Positions 25,988-34,366 of a stretch of DNA of 64,000 nucleotides are shown here, one piece after another. The notes under the pieces are model-generated. The model had not been told where the DNA came from. It was given only the letters and a program-made list of their open reading frames with translations, and made no database searches. Within the stretch, counting starts at the first letter, position 1; every line of letters begins with the position of its first letter. Origin of the DNA: JABSQH01 sp039177505 (GTDB lineage Bacteria > Actinomycetota > Acidimicrobiia > Acidimicrobiales > Ilumatobacteraceae); contig JBCDFR010000002.1 in the NCBI GenBank assembly GCA_039177505.1, forward strand, positions 62,001 through 126,000, written 5' to 3'. The translations under genes were made by a program, and so were the position numbers.

Positions 25988-26449
25988 TCAGGCGGTGATC
26001 TTCTCCAGCTCGCCGACGAGTTCGGCAACCGGGCGAAACGTGAGGCCGGCGATCGCCCGGTGGGCGTACCGCACGACGCCGTCGGCGTCGATGATGAACA
26101 CGCTGCGTCGGGGAAACCCGATCGGTCCGAGCGTGCCGTACTCCCCCGCGATCGTCTTGTCGGTATCTGCAAGCAGCGGAAAGTTGAAGCCGTGCTTGCT
26201 CGAGAAACTCTCGTGCGAATCGACGTCTTGCGCGCTGATACCGATCACCTGGGCGTTGAGGTCATCGAACTGGGAAAGATCGTCGTTGTAGCTGTTGAGC
26301 TGTTTGGTGCACACGGGCGTGTCGTCGCCGGGATAGAACACGAGCACCACAGGTCGGCCGCGAAACTCCGCCAGGGTGTAGGTGCGATCGCCGGTCCCAG
26401 GTAGCTCGAAATCGGGGGCGGCGTCGCCGACGCCGAGCGTGCGGCTCAT
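25988..26449 (-). CDS. bcp: Bcp/PrxQ-type peroxiredoxin with a single cysteine
   Basis: 153 residues of the AhpC/TSA superfamily. The peroxidatic cysteine is C47 in YPGDDTPVCTKQ. The protein contains no other cysteine, so the resolving residue found five positions later in E. coli Bcp is absent. It should work as a 1-Cys enzyme using an external thiol, perhaps mycothiol, since mshC is in this window; that link is inference. It reduces hydrogen peroxide and organic peroxides. Its start overlaps the yebC stop by 4 bp. Confidence 0.9.
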   Translation of the reverse strand: MSRTLGVGDAAPDFELPGTGDRTYTLAEFRGRPVVLVFYPGDDTPVCTKQLNSYNDDLSQFDDLNAQVIGISAQDVDSHESFSSKHGFNFPLLADTDKTIAGEYGTLGPIGFPRRSVFIIDADGVVRYAHRAIAGLTFRPVAELVGELEKITA

Positions 26450-27192
26450 GACGCGGCCGCTTCGAGTACATCGTCGGTCATATCGAAGTTCGAGAACACA
26501 TCCTGCACGTCGTCATTGTCCTCCAGCGCCTCGATGACGCGCAGCACCGAGCGAGCATCTCCCGAGTCGGTCACAGGAACGAGATTGTCGGACACGAGCG
26601 GCGCATCGGCCGAGATCACCTCGATGCCGGCATCGTCGAGCGCCGACTTGACATCGAACACCACCGACGGGTCGGTCACGACACGAAACGCCGCGCCCTC
26701 GTCGACCACGTCATCCGCGCCGGCTTCGAGCGCGGCGGTCATCACCGTGTCTTCGTCGACGCCCTCGCCGATCACGATCACGCCGCGGCGGGCGAACTGC
26801 CAACTCACCGCTCCCGGCTCAGCCATCGAACCGCCGAGCTTGGTAAACACACCCCGGATCTCGGCGCCGGTGCGATTGCGGTTGTCGGTCAGCACGTCGA
26901 TCATCAGCGCGACGCCGCCGGGCGCATACCCCTCGTACATGATGCTCTCGTAGCTGTCGCCACCGGCTTCCCCAGTGCCCCGTTTGATCGCCCGGTCGAT
27001 GGCGTCGTTGGTCATCCGCGCCGCTTTGGCCTTCTGCACGGCGGTACGCAACGTCGGGTTGGCGTCGATGTCGCCACCGCCCTTGGCGGAGACCTCGATC
27101 TGGCGCGCGAGTTTGGCGAAGAGCTTGCCGCGAGCCTTGTCGGCGGCGCCCTTCTTGTGCTTGATCGTTGCCCACTTGGAATGGCCGGACAT
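26446..27192 (-). CDS. yebC: YebC/PmpR-family protein
   Basis: 248 residues. The N-terminus MSGHSKWATIKHKKGAADK is the family hallmark, followed by FAKLARQIEVSAKGG and the NPTLRTAV segment. The middle domain includes YEGYAPGGVALMIDVLTDN and the end has NDDVQDVFSNFD. Members are annotated as DNA-binding regulators, and recent work links some of them to relief of ribosome pausing at polyproline; which applies here is not known. The order pdxS-pdxT-yebC upstream of ruvC matches mycobacteria. It ends overlapping the peroxiredoxin start. Confidence 0.93.
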   Translation of the reverse strand: MSGHSKWATIKHKKGAADKARGKLFAKLARQIEVSAKGGGDIDANPTLRTAVQKAKAARMTNDAIDRAIKRGTGEAGGDSYESIMYEGYAPGGVALMIDVLTDNRNRTGAEIRGVFTKLGGSMAEPGAVSWQFARRGVIVIGEGVDEDTVMTAALEAGADDVVDEGAAFRVVTDPSVVFDVKSALDDAGIEVISADAPLVSDNLVPVTDSGDARSVLRVIEALEDNDDVQDVFSNFDMTDDVLEAAAS

Positions 27193-27201
27193 CGGAGCCT
27201 C

Positions 27202-27768
27202 TCAGATCGATGCGACGAACTGCTCGTGGAGGCGGGCGTCGTCGGTCAACTCGGGATGGAACGCCGCCACCGTACAGCGTCGATCGCGTAGCAGGACAGG
27301 CCGACCCTCGTGACGGGCGAGCACCTCGACGTCGTCGCCAGCGCGCTCGACGAGCGGTGCTCGAATGAACATTGCGTGGAATGGTGCATCGAGCCCTGCC
27401 ACGTCGAGGTCGGCTTCGAAGCTGTCGAGCTGACGTCCGTACCCATTGCGGCGGACCGTCAGGTCGATCTGATCGAATCCGACCTGATCGGCACGCCCAC
27501 CGTGCACGTCGGTGGCGCAGAGGATCATTCCGGCGCACGTGCCGAAGGTCGCCAACCCTGCGCCGATCGCAGCTCGCAGCGGCTCGTGCAACCCGCTGGT
27601 GATGAGCAGCCGCGACATCGTTGTCGACTCACCGCCCGGCAACACCACGCCATCGAGCCCGTCGAGGTCGGCCGGCACACGCACCGCCGGCGCGGCCACA
27701 TCCAAGCTGGCCAGTCTGGACTGGTGTGCGGCGAACGCGCCTTGCAGCGCCAGGACGCCGACTTTCAT
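27202..27768 (-). CDS. pdxT: Pyridoxal 5'-phosphate synthase glutaminase subunit PdxT
   Basis: 188 residues of the class I glutaminase type. The oxyanion/GGES motif LPGGESTTMSRLL is followed by the catalytic C78 in FGTCAGM and the H171/E173 pair in FHPEL. PdxT releases ammonia from glutamine and passes it to PdxS for vitamin B6 synthesis. It starts 10 bp after the pdxS stop and ends 9 bp before yebC. Confidence 0.95.
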   Translation of the reverse strand: MKVGVLALQGAFAAHQSRLASLDVAAPAVRVPADLDGLDGVVLPGGESTTMSRLLITSGLHEPLRAAIGAGLATFGTCAGMILCATDVHGGRADQVGFDQIDLTVRRNGYGRQLDSFEADLDVAGLDAPFHAMFIRAPLVERAGDDVEVLARHEGRPVLLRDRRCTVAAFHPELTDDARLHEQFVASI

Positions 27769-27778
27769 CAGCGAGCGA

Positions 27779-28678
27779 TCACCAACCGCGCTCGGCGTAG
27801 CGCTGGTTGACGTCGTCCATCTCGATGCCAGTCATCGGCGCCCCCAGGCCACTGCTGACCTTGGCCAAGATGCCCGCGTCGTTGTAGTGCGTGGTCGCCT
27901 CGACGATCGCCTTGGCTCGGGTTTCGGGGTCATCGGACTTGAAGATTCCCGACCCGACGAACACCGCTTCAGCGCCAAGCTGCATGGCCAGTGCGGCGTC
28001 GGCCGGGGTGGCGATACCTCCGGCGCAGAACAGCGGCACCGGGAGGGTGCCGGTTTCGGCGATCTCTTGCACCAGCGGAAGCGGGGCCTGGAGCCGCTTG
28101 GCCCATTCGAACAACTCGGCGCTGTCGGCTTGGGTGATCCGTCGCATGTCTCCGATGATCGAACGCAGGTGGCGGACCGCTTCGATCACATTGCCGGTCC
28201 CCGCCTCACCCTTGGAGCGAATCATCGCCGCTCCTTCGGAGATGCGTCGAAGCGCCTCACCGAGGTTCGTGGCGCCACACACGAAGGGGACGTCGAACGC
28301 CCATTTGTCGATGTGGTGGGCCTCGTCGGCGGGCGTGAGCACTTCGGACTCGTCGACGAAGTCGACGCCGAGGGCTTCGAGGATCTGCGCCTCGACGAAA
28401 TGGCCGATGCGCGCCTTGGCCATCACCGGGATCGACACCACGTCCTGGATTCCCGCGATCATCTCGGGATCACTCATCCGGGCCACTCCGCCATCGCGAC
28501 GAATGTCGGCGGGCACCCGCTCGAGCGCCATCACTGCGACCGCGCCTGCGTCTTCGGCCACCTTGGCCTGACCGGGGGTGACCACGTCCATGATCACGCC
28601 GCCCTTCATCATCTCGGCCAAGCCGGACTTGACCGGGAACGTGCCGGTGGTGCGTGTCATGGCGGACGAATCGCTCAT
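27779..28678 (-). CDS. pdxS: Pyridoxal 5'-phosphate synthase subunit PdxS
   Basis: 299 residues, a TIM-barrel synthase that makes PLP from ribose 5-phosphate, glyceraldehyde 3-phosphate and ammonia. The catalytic residues align with the B. subtilis enzyme: D31 in GGVIMDVVT, K88 in VMAKARIGHF and K156 in MIRSKGEAGTGN. The end GLGAPMTGIEMDDV is typical apart from small changes. It is followed by pdxT, so ribose-5-phosphate-dependent B6 synthesis is present. Confidence 0.96.
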   Translation of the reverse strand: MSDSSAMTRTTGTFPVKSGLAEMMKGGVIMDVVTPGQAKVAEDAGAVAVMALERVPADIRRDGGVARMSDPEMIAGIQDVVSIPVMAKARIGHFVEAQILEALGVDFVDESEVLTPADEAHHIDKWAFDVPFVCGATNLGEALRRISEGAAMIRSKGEAGTGNVIEAVRHLRSIIGDMRRITQADSAELFEWAKRLQAPLPLVQEIAETGTLPVPLFCAGGIATPADAALAMQLGAEAVFVGSGIFKSDDPETRAKAIVEATTHYNDAGILAKVSSGLGAPMTGIEMDDVNQRYAERGW

Positions 28679-28738
28679 GGGTGCAAGGGTACTGAGCGTC
28701 TCCGTCGATCAGGATGTCGATTGCGAGATCGCCGGCGG

Positions 28739-29860
28739 CTACTCGGGGAACTGGAAGTTGATGGGTGTCGGCGGGAAGTCGGGGTTGTCCTTGTTGGTCC
28801 ACTCCGCCAACTCGACCCAGGTGTTCCCCACGTTGATCGGGATCGGGTTGCCCTCGTCATCGGTGAACTCGAACGGGAATCCGTTGAAGTCACGCTTCCA
28901 CGTGCCGCCGGTGAGCTTGCCGTCGCTGAACACGAACAGCGGCCCCTCACCGATCGTCTGCGCCTCTGGGCTGTTTGCATCGACCACACTCGGCTGGTAG
29001 TCGGTGACGAGCACGATCACGTTCGTCGCGCCGATCTGCCCGCTGATCACGTCGTTGTGCGGGCCGCCCTCTTGGGAGCGCAGGAACCGGCCGGACTCCT
29101 CGTCCCAGTCCCACTCGACGTCGATGCCGCGCATCTGGAGCTCGAACCCGGCGACGTCGCCACCGCCGAACTCGTCCTCGGGGCGGAGGTACTCGAATTG
29201 TTGCGGTGGCGGACCGGGATGGTCGGGCGGGGTCTGCGCCCACAGGGTGTCGGTGTCGTTGTACAGGTTGTGCGGCGACGATCCCGGGCCCCGGTAGTAC
29301 CCACTCGCCCGGCTCGGGCTGAGGTTGATCAGTTGGCTCTCGTTGATCGCCCGCGTCACGCCGGGGTTACCCCCGGACCATCCGAACAGCGGCTCGAGAT
29401 ACGGGGTGAGGATGTCGACGTCCTGGGTACGTCCGGAACGCACGGGCCCAACGGGGTTCGAACCTTCGGTGTGGAACACCGCGGCGAAGCGCGTGATGCT
29501 GCCTTCGACGATCTCTTCGAACACGACGTCGGCGACGCCCAGACCGGTGTGATTTCGACGCGCCCCAGGTGCGTTGTCAATCTTCACCGCTAGCGCGGCA
29601 CGCTGGATGATGTCGGCCTCGCTGTCGATCGGCTCGCCGGTCAACGGCTGGCGGATGATCTCGGGCAGCGTCGTCGTCGACGTCGATGACGACGAGGTGG
29701 TCGTCGATCCGCGGGTGGTTGTCGTTTCTTCGACCGTGGTCGTGGACGCCTCGGTCGTGGCAGCGCTGGTGTCGGCGCTCTCGTCACCTCCGCCGCCGCA
29801 GGCGACGAGAACGAGAGCGGCGGCGGCCAGTGCCGCGGTGGGTCGAAGTGTTTTCATCAC
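28739..29860 (-). CDS. DUF3048 domain lipoprotein (YerB-like)
   Basis: 373 residues. A signal peptide ends in lipobox LVAC (C21). A Thr/Ser-rich linker follows up to about residue 67. The DUF3048 N-terminal domain then begins ALAVKIDNAPGARRN and continues VVFEEIVEGSITRFAAVFH and GPVRSGRTQDVDIL. The C-terminal domain includes GGTWKRDFNGFPFEF. It would sit on the outer face of the membrane. The molecular function is unknown; B. subtilis YerB is a homologue. The GTG or ATG start at 29860 overlaps the htpX stop by 4 bp, so it is made with the M48 protease and LemA. Confidence 0.87.
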   Translation of the reverse strand: MMKTLRPTAALAAAALVLVACGGGGDESADTSAATTEASTTTVEETTTTRGSTTTSSSSTSTTTLPEIIRQPLTGEPIDSEADIIQRAALAVKIDNAPGARRNHTGLGVADVVFEEIVEGSITRFAAVFHTEGSNPVGPVRSGRTQDVDILTPYLEPLFGWSGGNPGVTRAINESQLINLSPSRASGYYRGPGSSPHNLYNDTDTLWAQTPPDHPGPPPQQFEYLRPEDEFGGGDVAGFELQMRGIDVEWDWDEESGRFLRSQEGGPHNDVISGQIGATNVIVLVTDYQPSVVDANSPEAQTIGEGPLFVFSDGKLTGGTWKRDFNGFPFEFTDDEGNPIPINVGNTWVELAEWTNKDNPDFPPTPINFQFPE

Positions 29861-30762
29861 AGTTCTCTCAGGAGGGCGATTCGTTCATCGAGGGGAGGGT
29901 GGGTGTCGAAGAGCCGGTGGACGCCGCCGAACTTGCCGTCGTCGCCGACCCCGCTCATCGGTTGTTCGATCCACAAGTGTGCCGTAGCGGTGCTCGCGGA
30001 ATGTGTCACCGTCGTGTCTTCCTGGAGTTTCTCCAGCGCTGAGATGAGCCCGGGCGGATACCGGGTCAGCTGGACGGCGCTCAGATCGGCGAGTGTTTCA
30101 CGCCGCCGCGAGATCGTGGCCTGCATCGCTTTGGCGATGATCGGCGCCAGAATCACGGCAACAAACCCGATGTAGGCAAGCGGATTGTGGCCGTTGGCAT
30201 GGTCGCCTCGACGGGCGACCCGACCGCCGTTCCACCAAATCATGCGCACCGCCATGTCGGCCATCAAGGCGACCGAGCCGACCATCGTGACCGCCAGGGT
30301 CGACACGAGGATGTCGTAGTTGCGGATGTGTGAGAGTTCGTGAGCGACCACACCTTCGAGCTCGACCCGGTTCATCTTCTCGAGCAGTCCTGTGGTCAAT
30401 GCGATGGCTGCATGGTCGGGGTTACGCCCGGTGGCGAACGCGTTGGGCGCCGGGTCGTCGATCACGTACACACCCGGCTTGGGCAGGCCGCCTGCGATGC
30501 ACAGTCCTTCGACGAGGTTGTGCAGCCGTTGATACTCCTCGGGCGGGGCCGGTCTCGCTCGACTCACGCGCAGCGCGATCACATCTGCCTTCCAGTACGA
30601 GGCGAACGCCACGACCGCGCTGACGACGACGGCGACGATGGTGAACAGCGGTCCGTTGCCGAAGAGCAGCCCGATCAATGCGCCGAGCAGTGCGACGATC
30701 ACGATGAATCCGGCAACGAGCGCGATGCTGCGCCGTTTGTTCGATCGGATGAGTTCGAACAC
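29857..30762 (-). CDS. htpX: HtpX-like M48 membrane metalloprotease
   Basis: 301 residues with two N-terminal helices (SIALVAGFIVIVALLGALIG and a following hydrophobic segment), the zinc motif HELSH at 141-145, two further helices, and a later glutamate in RRRETLADLSAVQ that would be the third zinc ligand. HtpX proteases degrade misfolded membrane proteins with the active site in the cytoplasm. The end THPPLDERIALLREL is characteristic of the family. The start is a GTG at 30762, 14 bp after the lemA stop. lemA and htpX are frequent neighbours. Confidence 0.93.
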   Translation of the reverse strand: MFELIRSNKRRSIALVAGFIVIVALLGALIGLLFGNGPLFTIVAVVVSAVVAFASYWKADVIALRVSRARPAPPEEYQRLHNLVEGLCIAGGLPKPGVYVIDDPAPNAFATGRNPDHAAIALTTGLLEKMNRVELEGVVAHELSHIRNYDILVSTLAVTMVGSVALMADMAVRMIWWNGGRVARRGDHANGHNPLAYIGFVAVILAPIIAKAMQATISRRRETLADLSAVQLTRYPPGLISALEKLQEDTTVTHSASTATAHLWIEQPMSGVGDDGKFGGVHRLFDTHPPLDERIALLREL

Positions 30763-30776
30763 AGGTCAGCGCGTCA

Positions 30777-31331
30777 TCAGAATTCGACGATCGGCGCTGT
30801 GCGCGCCGCCTCATCGGCCTCGAAGTACTCACGGCGCTCGAAGCGCAGCGCACGGGCAAACACGACCGTGGGGAACTGTTCGAGCTTGTTGTTGTAGTCG
30901 AGAACGCTGTCGTTGTAGAACTGCCGGGCGTAGGCAACACGGCCTTCGGTAGCGGTCAGCTCCTCCTGCAGTGCGAGGAAGTTCTGGTTGGCTTTCAGGT
31001 CGGGGTACGCCTCGCCGAGCGCGAACACCTGCCGAAGGGCGCCAGTCAGCGCGTTGTCAGCATTGGCCTGGTCGTGAGGAGTGTCGGGCGCATCGATCGC
31101 TGCGTTGCGGGCACTGATCACCGCGTCGAGCGTTTCTCGCTCGTGCGCGGCGTACCCCTTGACGGTCTCGACGAGGTTCGGAATCAGATCGAGCCGCCGT
31201 TTGAGCTGTACGTCGATCTGCGACCACGCGTTTTCGATCGTGTTGCGCCGCCGAATGAGCCCGTTGTACGCAGCGATCAGATAGATCACGAGCGCCGCCA
31301 CGACGACGAGCACGATGATAAGGACGGTCAC
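30777..31331 (-). CDS. lemA: LemA family protein
   Basis: About 184 residues from the GTG at 31331; the frame extends upstream without conservation. One N-terminal transmembrane helix (VLIIVLVVVAALVIYLIAAYN) is followed by the hallmark RRNTIENAWSQIDVQLKRR, then LDLIPNLVETVKGYAAHE. The end has RQFYNDSVLDYNNKLEQFP, also conserved. LemA proteins have a membrane-anchored helical bundle facing outside, and often pair with HtpX; their function is not settled. Confidence 0.93.
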   Translation of the reverse strand: MTVLIIVLVVVAALVIYLIAAYNGLIRRRNTIENAWSQIDVQLKRRLDLIPNLVETVKGYAAHERETLDAVISARNAAIDAPDTPHDQANADNALTGALRQVFALGEAYPDLKANQNFLALQEELTATEGRVAYARQFYNDSVLDYNNKLEQFPTVVFARALRFERREYFEADEAARTAPIVEF

Positions 31332-31387
31332 CCGGTCAGTGTACGGCCGGCCTCGCTGCTCTCGGTGGCATCCCTGCCGTGCGGGCG

Positions 31388-32479
31388 TCAGCTGGCCAGC
31401 AGATCGCTGTAGATCTCCTCGTAGCAATCGACCAGCGAACGCATCGAGAACTGCTCGGCGCGCTCGTCACCGGAGCGACGCAACGCCGCGGCCACAGACC
31501 GATCGCGGGTCACGCGATCGAGCGCCGCGGCCAACGCCGCCGGGTCGCCCGGCGGGACGAGCACGGAATCGACTCCGTCGGTCGCCACGTTCTGGTAGCC
31601 GTCGAGTGCGCTCGCGACGACGGTCGTCCCCGCCGCCATCGCCTCGATCAGCACCACACCAAACGACTCGCCGCCGAGCGACGGGGCGCAGAACACATCA
31701 GCCGACCGCAGTCGAGCGAACTTCTCGTCGTCGGTCACCCGACCCAACCACTCAAAGCGATCGTCGTGTCGGGTGCGGTCGCGGAGCAGATTCGTCTCCG
31801 GGCCATGCCCGGCGACCGACACACGAACGTCGAGCTCGGAACCGAGCACCGCATCGACCAACACCGCAAGACCCTTGCGATGCTCGTGTCGCCCGCAGAA
31901 GAACACGCTCGACGGACCGCCCGAACCGACACCGGAGTCGACAAAAGCAGGCGTCGACCGAATCCGTTCGAGCTCCACTCCGTTGTACAGCACCATGTAC
32001 TCGCCGCCGAGGTGTGACCGCACGAGCTCGAGCGCGTCCTTGCTCACGACCACGCGCCTGTCCAGACCCTTGAGAATCCGCTGGAGGACCGGACGGAGGG
32101 CCCGGTAGCTGGCCGATGTACCGGCAGCGTGGAACGTTCCCACCGTCGGAGCGGGGTGGACGACGACGCTGGTCAACGTCGGCCCTGGAGCCAACGGCTC
32201 GTGGATGTGTAGGACGTCGAACGCCTCGTCGTTGAGCGCCCGCAGCGTGCGCAGCACAGCGGGTGGGTCCGGAGCGAGTGGTGCGATCGATCCGTTGGCG
32301 GCGGTCGGGAGCGAATTGCCGAGCGGCGTCACGTAGGCGAACGGTGGTGGACCGTCGCACGGTCCCAAGACGCGCGTCTCGTGGCCGCGGCGGCGCAACT
32401 CTCGGGCCATGCCGAAGACCTGCGCCTGCACCCCGCCCGGCACACTCAGGCTGTAGGGACACACCAGCCCGATTCGCAT
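31388..32479 (-). CDS. pimA: PimA-like GT4 phosphatidylinositol mannosyltransferase
   Basis: 363 residues, a GT-B glycosyltransferase. The N-terminus MRIGLVCPYSLSVPGGVQ matches mycobacterial PimA, as do DVLHIHEPLAP, GTFHAAG (H117) and CAPSLGGESFGVVLIEAM with the E271/E279 pair of the EX7E motif. PimA transfers the first mannose from GDP-mannose to phosphatidylinositol on the inner membrane face. The PgsA-like, PatA-like and HIT genes upstream reproduce the mycobacterial order, which supports the substrate. A plus-strand nucleosidase gene separates it from patA, so it probably has its own promoter. Confidence 0.87.
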   Translation of the reverse strand: MRIGLVCPYSLSVPGGVQAQVFGMARELRRRGHETRVLGPCDGPPPFAYVTPLGNSLPTAANGSIAPLAPDPPAVLRTLRALNDEAFDVLHIHEPLAPGPTLTSVVVHPAPTVGTFHAAGTSASYRALRPVLQRILKGLDRRVVVSKDALELVRSHLGGEYMVLYNGVELERIRSTPAFVDSGVGSGGPSSVFFCGRHEHRKGLAVLVDAVLGSELDVRVSVAGHGPETNLLRDRTRHDDRFEWLGRVTDDEKFARLRSADVFCAPSLGGESFGVVLIEAMAAGTTVVASALDGYQNVATDGVDSVLVPPGDPAALAAALDRVTRDRSVAAALRRSGDERAEQFSMRSLVDCYEEIYSDLLAS

Positions 32480-32571
32480 CGCGGCAGCGTAGACACCGAG
32501 AGGTCACCGGCGACGCACCCGCAGGGCCCGGACGCGGCGGCGCAGATGTGAGCGTCACGTAGTCTCTGCGC

Positions 32572-33372
32572 ATGTCCTCGAGCAGCCCCGGTCCGGTGGC
32601 CATCCTGTCAGCGCTTCCTGAAGAGGTGAACCACCTGGTCACCGACCGATTGGCGGCCGACTTGGAACGCCCCGAGCAGATCTCACTGGCGACCGAGTCG
32701 GCATGGCGCGGCACGCTCGGCGGCCACGACGTCGTCATCGCGCTGAGCGGGATGGGCAAGGTCGCAGCTGCACTCGTGGCGACGTCGTTGATCGAGATCA
32801 CACGACCTCGGGCGCTGGTGTTCTCGGGTGTCGCCGGCGGTCTCGACCCAGCACTCGACGTCGGCGACGTCGTGATTGCCGAGCGGGTCGTCCAACACGA
32901 CACCGGAGTGCTCACCGACCAGGGACTCCAGCGCTACCAGCCGAGCCACCTCCCGTTCATCAACCCGACCGACGAATTCGGATCGGCCTGCGATCCGGCA
33001 CTGGTCGAGCTCGGCGTCGCCGCTGCGACCTCGACCGCCTTGGAGACGTTGCCCGCATCAGCCGGTGGTCGCGGCCACCCGCCACGCGTGACCACCGGGG
33101 TGATCGCCACCGGTGACGTGTTCGTCAACGGTGACGTCATACGACGCCGATTATTCGAGGATCTCGGCGCGCATGCCGTCGAGATGGAAGGCGGCGCGGT
33201 CGCCCAGGTCGCCGACGCGCTCAACGTTCCCCATCTCATCGTGCGGGCCATCGCCGACAAAGCCGACGACGACAGCAACATCGACTTCAATCAGTTCACC
33301 GAGCACGTCGCAGTGAATTCGGCACGCCTCGTCGAACAGGTCGCCGCCGCCCTCGACTCGGCCCCCTCCTGA
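32572..33372 (+). CDS. MTA/SAH nucleosidase-like phosphorylase superfamily protein
   Basis: 266 residues of the PNP/UDP superfamily. Visible elements are AILSALPEEV at the N-terminus, FSGVAGGLDPALDVGDVVIA, VIATGDVFVN, the AVEMEGGAVAQVA segment that binds the ribose hydroxyls, and RAIADKADDDS with the catalytic aspartate. This fits 5'-methylthioadenosine/S-adenosylhomocysteine nucleosidase (MtnN) best; purine or futalosine nucleosides are alternatives. It lies alone on the plus strand inside a conserved minus-strand lipomannan block, which suggests local insertion or inversion. Confidence 0.85.
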   Translation: MSSSSPGPVAILSALPEEVNHLVTDRLAADLERPEQISLATESAWRGTLGGHDVVIALSGMGKVAAALVATSLIEITRPRALVFSGVAGGLDPALDVGDVVIAERVVQHDTGVLTDQGLQRYQPSHLPFINPTDEFGSACDPALVELGVAAATSTALETLPASAGGRGHPPRVTTGVIATGDVFVNGDVIRRRLFEDLGAHAVEMEGGAVAQVADALNVPHLIVRAIADKADDDSNIDFNQFTEHVAVNSARLVEQVAAALDSAPS

Positions 33373-33384
33373 CCCACGCACCGG

Positions 33385-33399
33385 CAGAACGCCGTTCTG
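33385..33399. terminator. Hairpin after the nucleosidase gene
   Basis: CAGAAC, a GCC loop, then GTTCTG: a 6-bp perfect stem 13 bp past the plus-strand stop. It lacks a long U-tract. It is one of three consecutive hairpins between convergent genes and is probably part of a bidirectional terminator. Confidence 0.5.
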
Positions 33400-33409
33400 T
33401 TCGCGAAGA

Positions 33410-33426
33410 CGTGCGTTTTTCGCACG
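33410..33426. terminator. Hairpin with T5 loop between convergent genes
   Basis: CGTGCG, TTTTT, CGCACG: a 6-bp perfect stem with a five-T loop. It is the middle of three hairpins in the 84-bp gap and usable on either strand. Confidence 0.45.
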
Positions 33427-33428
33427 GA

Positions 33429-33451
33429 GTCCCCGGTTTTTCGGTGGGGAC
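33429..33451. terminator. Hairpin before the patA stop side
   Basis: GTCCCC and GGGGAC arms enclose a loop of 11 nt with a T-run. It lies 6 bp from the stop of the minus-strand acyltransferase and so may terminate that transcript. Confidence 0.45.
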
Positions 33452-33456
33452 CGGTG

Positions 33457-34350
33457 TTAGTAGCCGGGGTCGCTGGGCCAGTTGGGCTGGAACAGGTGCC
33501 ACTGCGACGGCGCGCGGCGAATCAGATACTCGAACTCGCGGGCGAGGTCCTGAGTGATTCGATCGACGTCGTCACGGAGTCGCTTGGCTTTGCGTTCGAC
33601 CTGTAGCGCCGGACGAACGTGGCCGAGGTGGCCGTCGAAACGATTGGTGAAAAACACTGCGGTCGGCAAGATCGGTGCCCCGGTCCGCAGCGCAAGCGTC
33701 GCTGGCCCGCCCGGAAGGTGGGTCGGCTCGCCGAAGAACTCGACCATCGGACCCTTGCGCTGGAGGTCGCGATCGGCGAGCAGACACACCACGTGGTTGT
33801 CGGCGAGCGCCTTGGTGATCGTTGCTCCGGCGTGTTGATCGAGCGCCACCACGTTCATGCCGAGATCCGAGCGCAACTCGACGAACCACTCGAACAACTC
33901 CGGCGGATCGACGTGTTCGACGACGACGGTGATGGGGTGACCCTGATCGGCGATCCAGCGGCCTGCCCACTCCCATCCGCCCAGGTGAGGCAACACGAGC
34001 ATCACTCCCGTGCCGTTGTTGCGGGCGTCGACGATCTGTTGATACCCACGGTGGCGGAACCCGGCATCGACGGTACGGCGCGCCAGAGACGGCAGCCGGA
34101 AACTCTCCATCCAGTAGCGGGCGTACCAGTCGAATGCGTCCTGCACCGCTTGTCGGAGGCGGAACCCCCGCAGTCGCGGATCGACACGATTGAGGTGGCG
34201 AGCGATCATCGCCCGCCGTTCAGAGCTCGCGAAACTGGCGCCGGCCCCGAGCGGGCCCGCTAGTCCGGAGGCGACAGCACCGGGCATCAGGCGCGCCGCG
34301 AGTGCTCCCCCGCGGTAGGCCGCAACCGTGGCCAACTCGCTGGGCGTCAC
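33457..34350 (-). CDS. PatA-like phosphatidylinositol mannoside acyltransferase
   Basis: About 297 residues of the LpxL/HtrB acyltransferase family. The catalytic HX4E motif is H122-LGGW-E127 within VLPHLGGWEW. Later segments CLLADRD and MVEFFGEPTHLPGGPA are typical of the family. In mycobacteria the homologue next to pgsA and pimA acylates the mannose of PIM1/PIM2; the same role is inferred from synteny. The GTG at 34350 lies 16 bp after the pgsA stop. A longer frame start at 34416 would run inside pgsA. Confidence 0.85.
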   Translation of the reverse strand: MTPSELATVAAYRGGALAARLMPGAVASGLAGPLGAGASFASSERRAMIARHLNRVDPRLRGFRLRQAVQDAFDWYARYWMESFRLPSLARRTVDAGFRHRGYQQIVDARNNGTGVMLVLPHLGGWEWAGRWIADQGHPITVVVEHVDPPELFEWFVELRSDLGMNVVALDQHAGATITKALADNHVVCLLADRDLQRKGPMVEFFGEPTHLPGGPATLALRTGAPILPTAVFFTNRFDGHLGHVRPALQVERKAKRLRDDVDRITQDLAREFEYLIRRAPSQWHLFQPNWPSDPGY

Positions 34351-34366
34351 CGTTTGCAGCCTGCGG

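Noticed and set aside
27512..29593. Very long plus-strand frame (about 690 codons)
   Set aside because: It is antisense to pdxT, pdxS and the DUF3048 gene, has Arg/His/Asp-rich composition without motifs, and the minus-strand genes are unmistakable.
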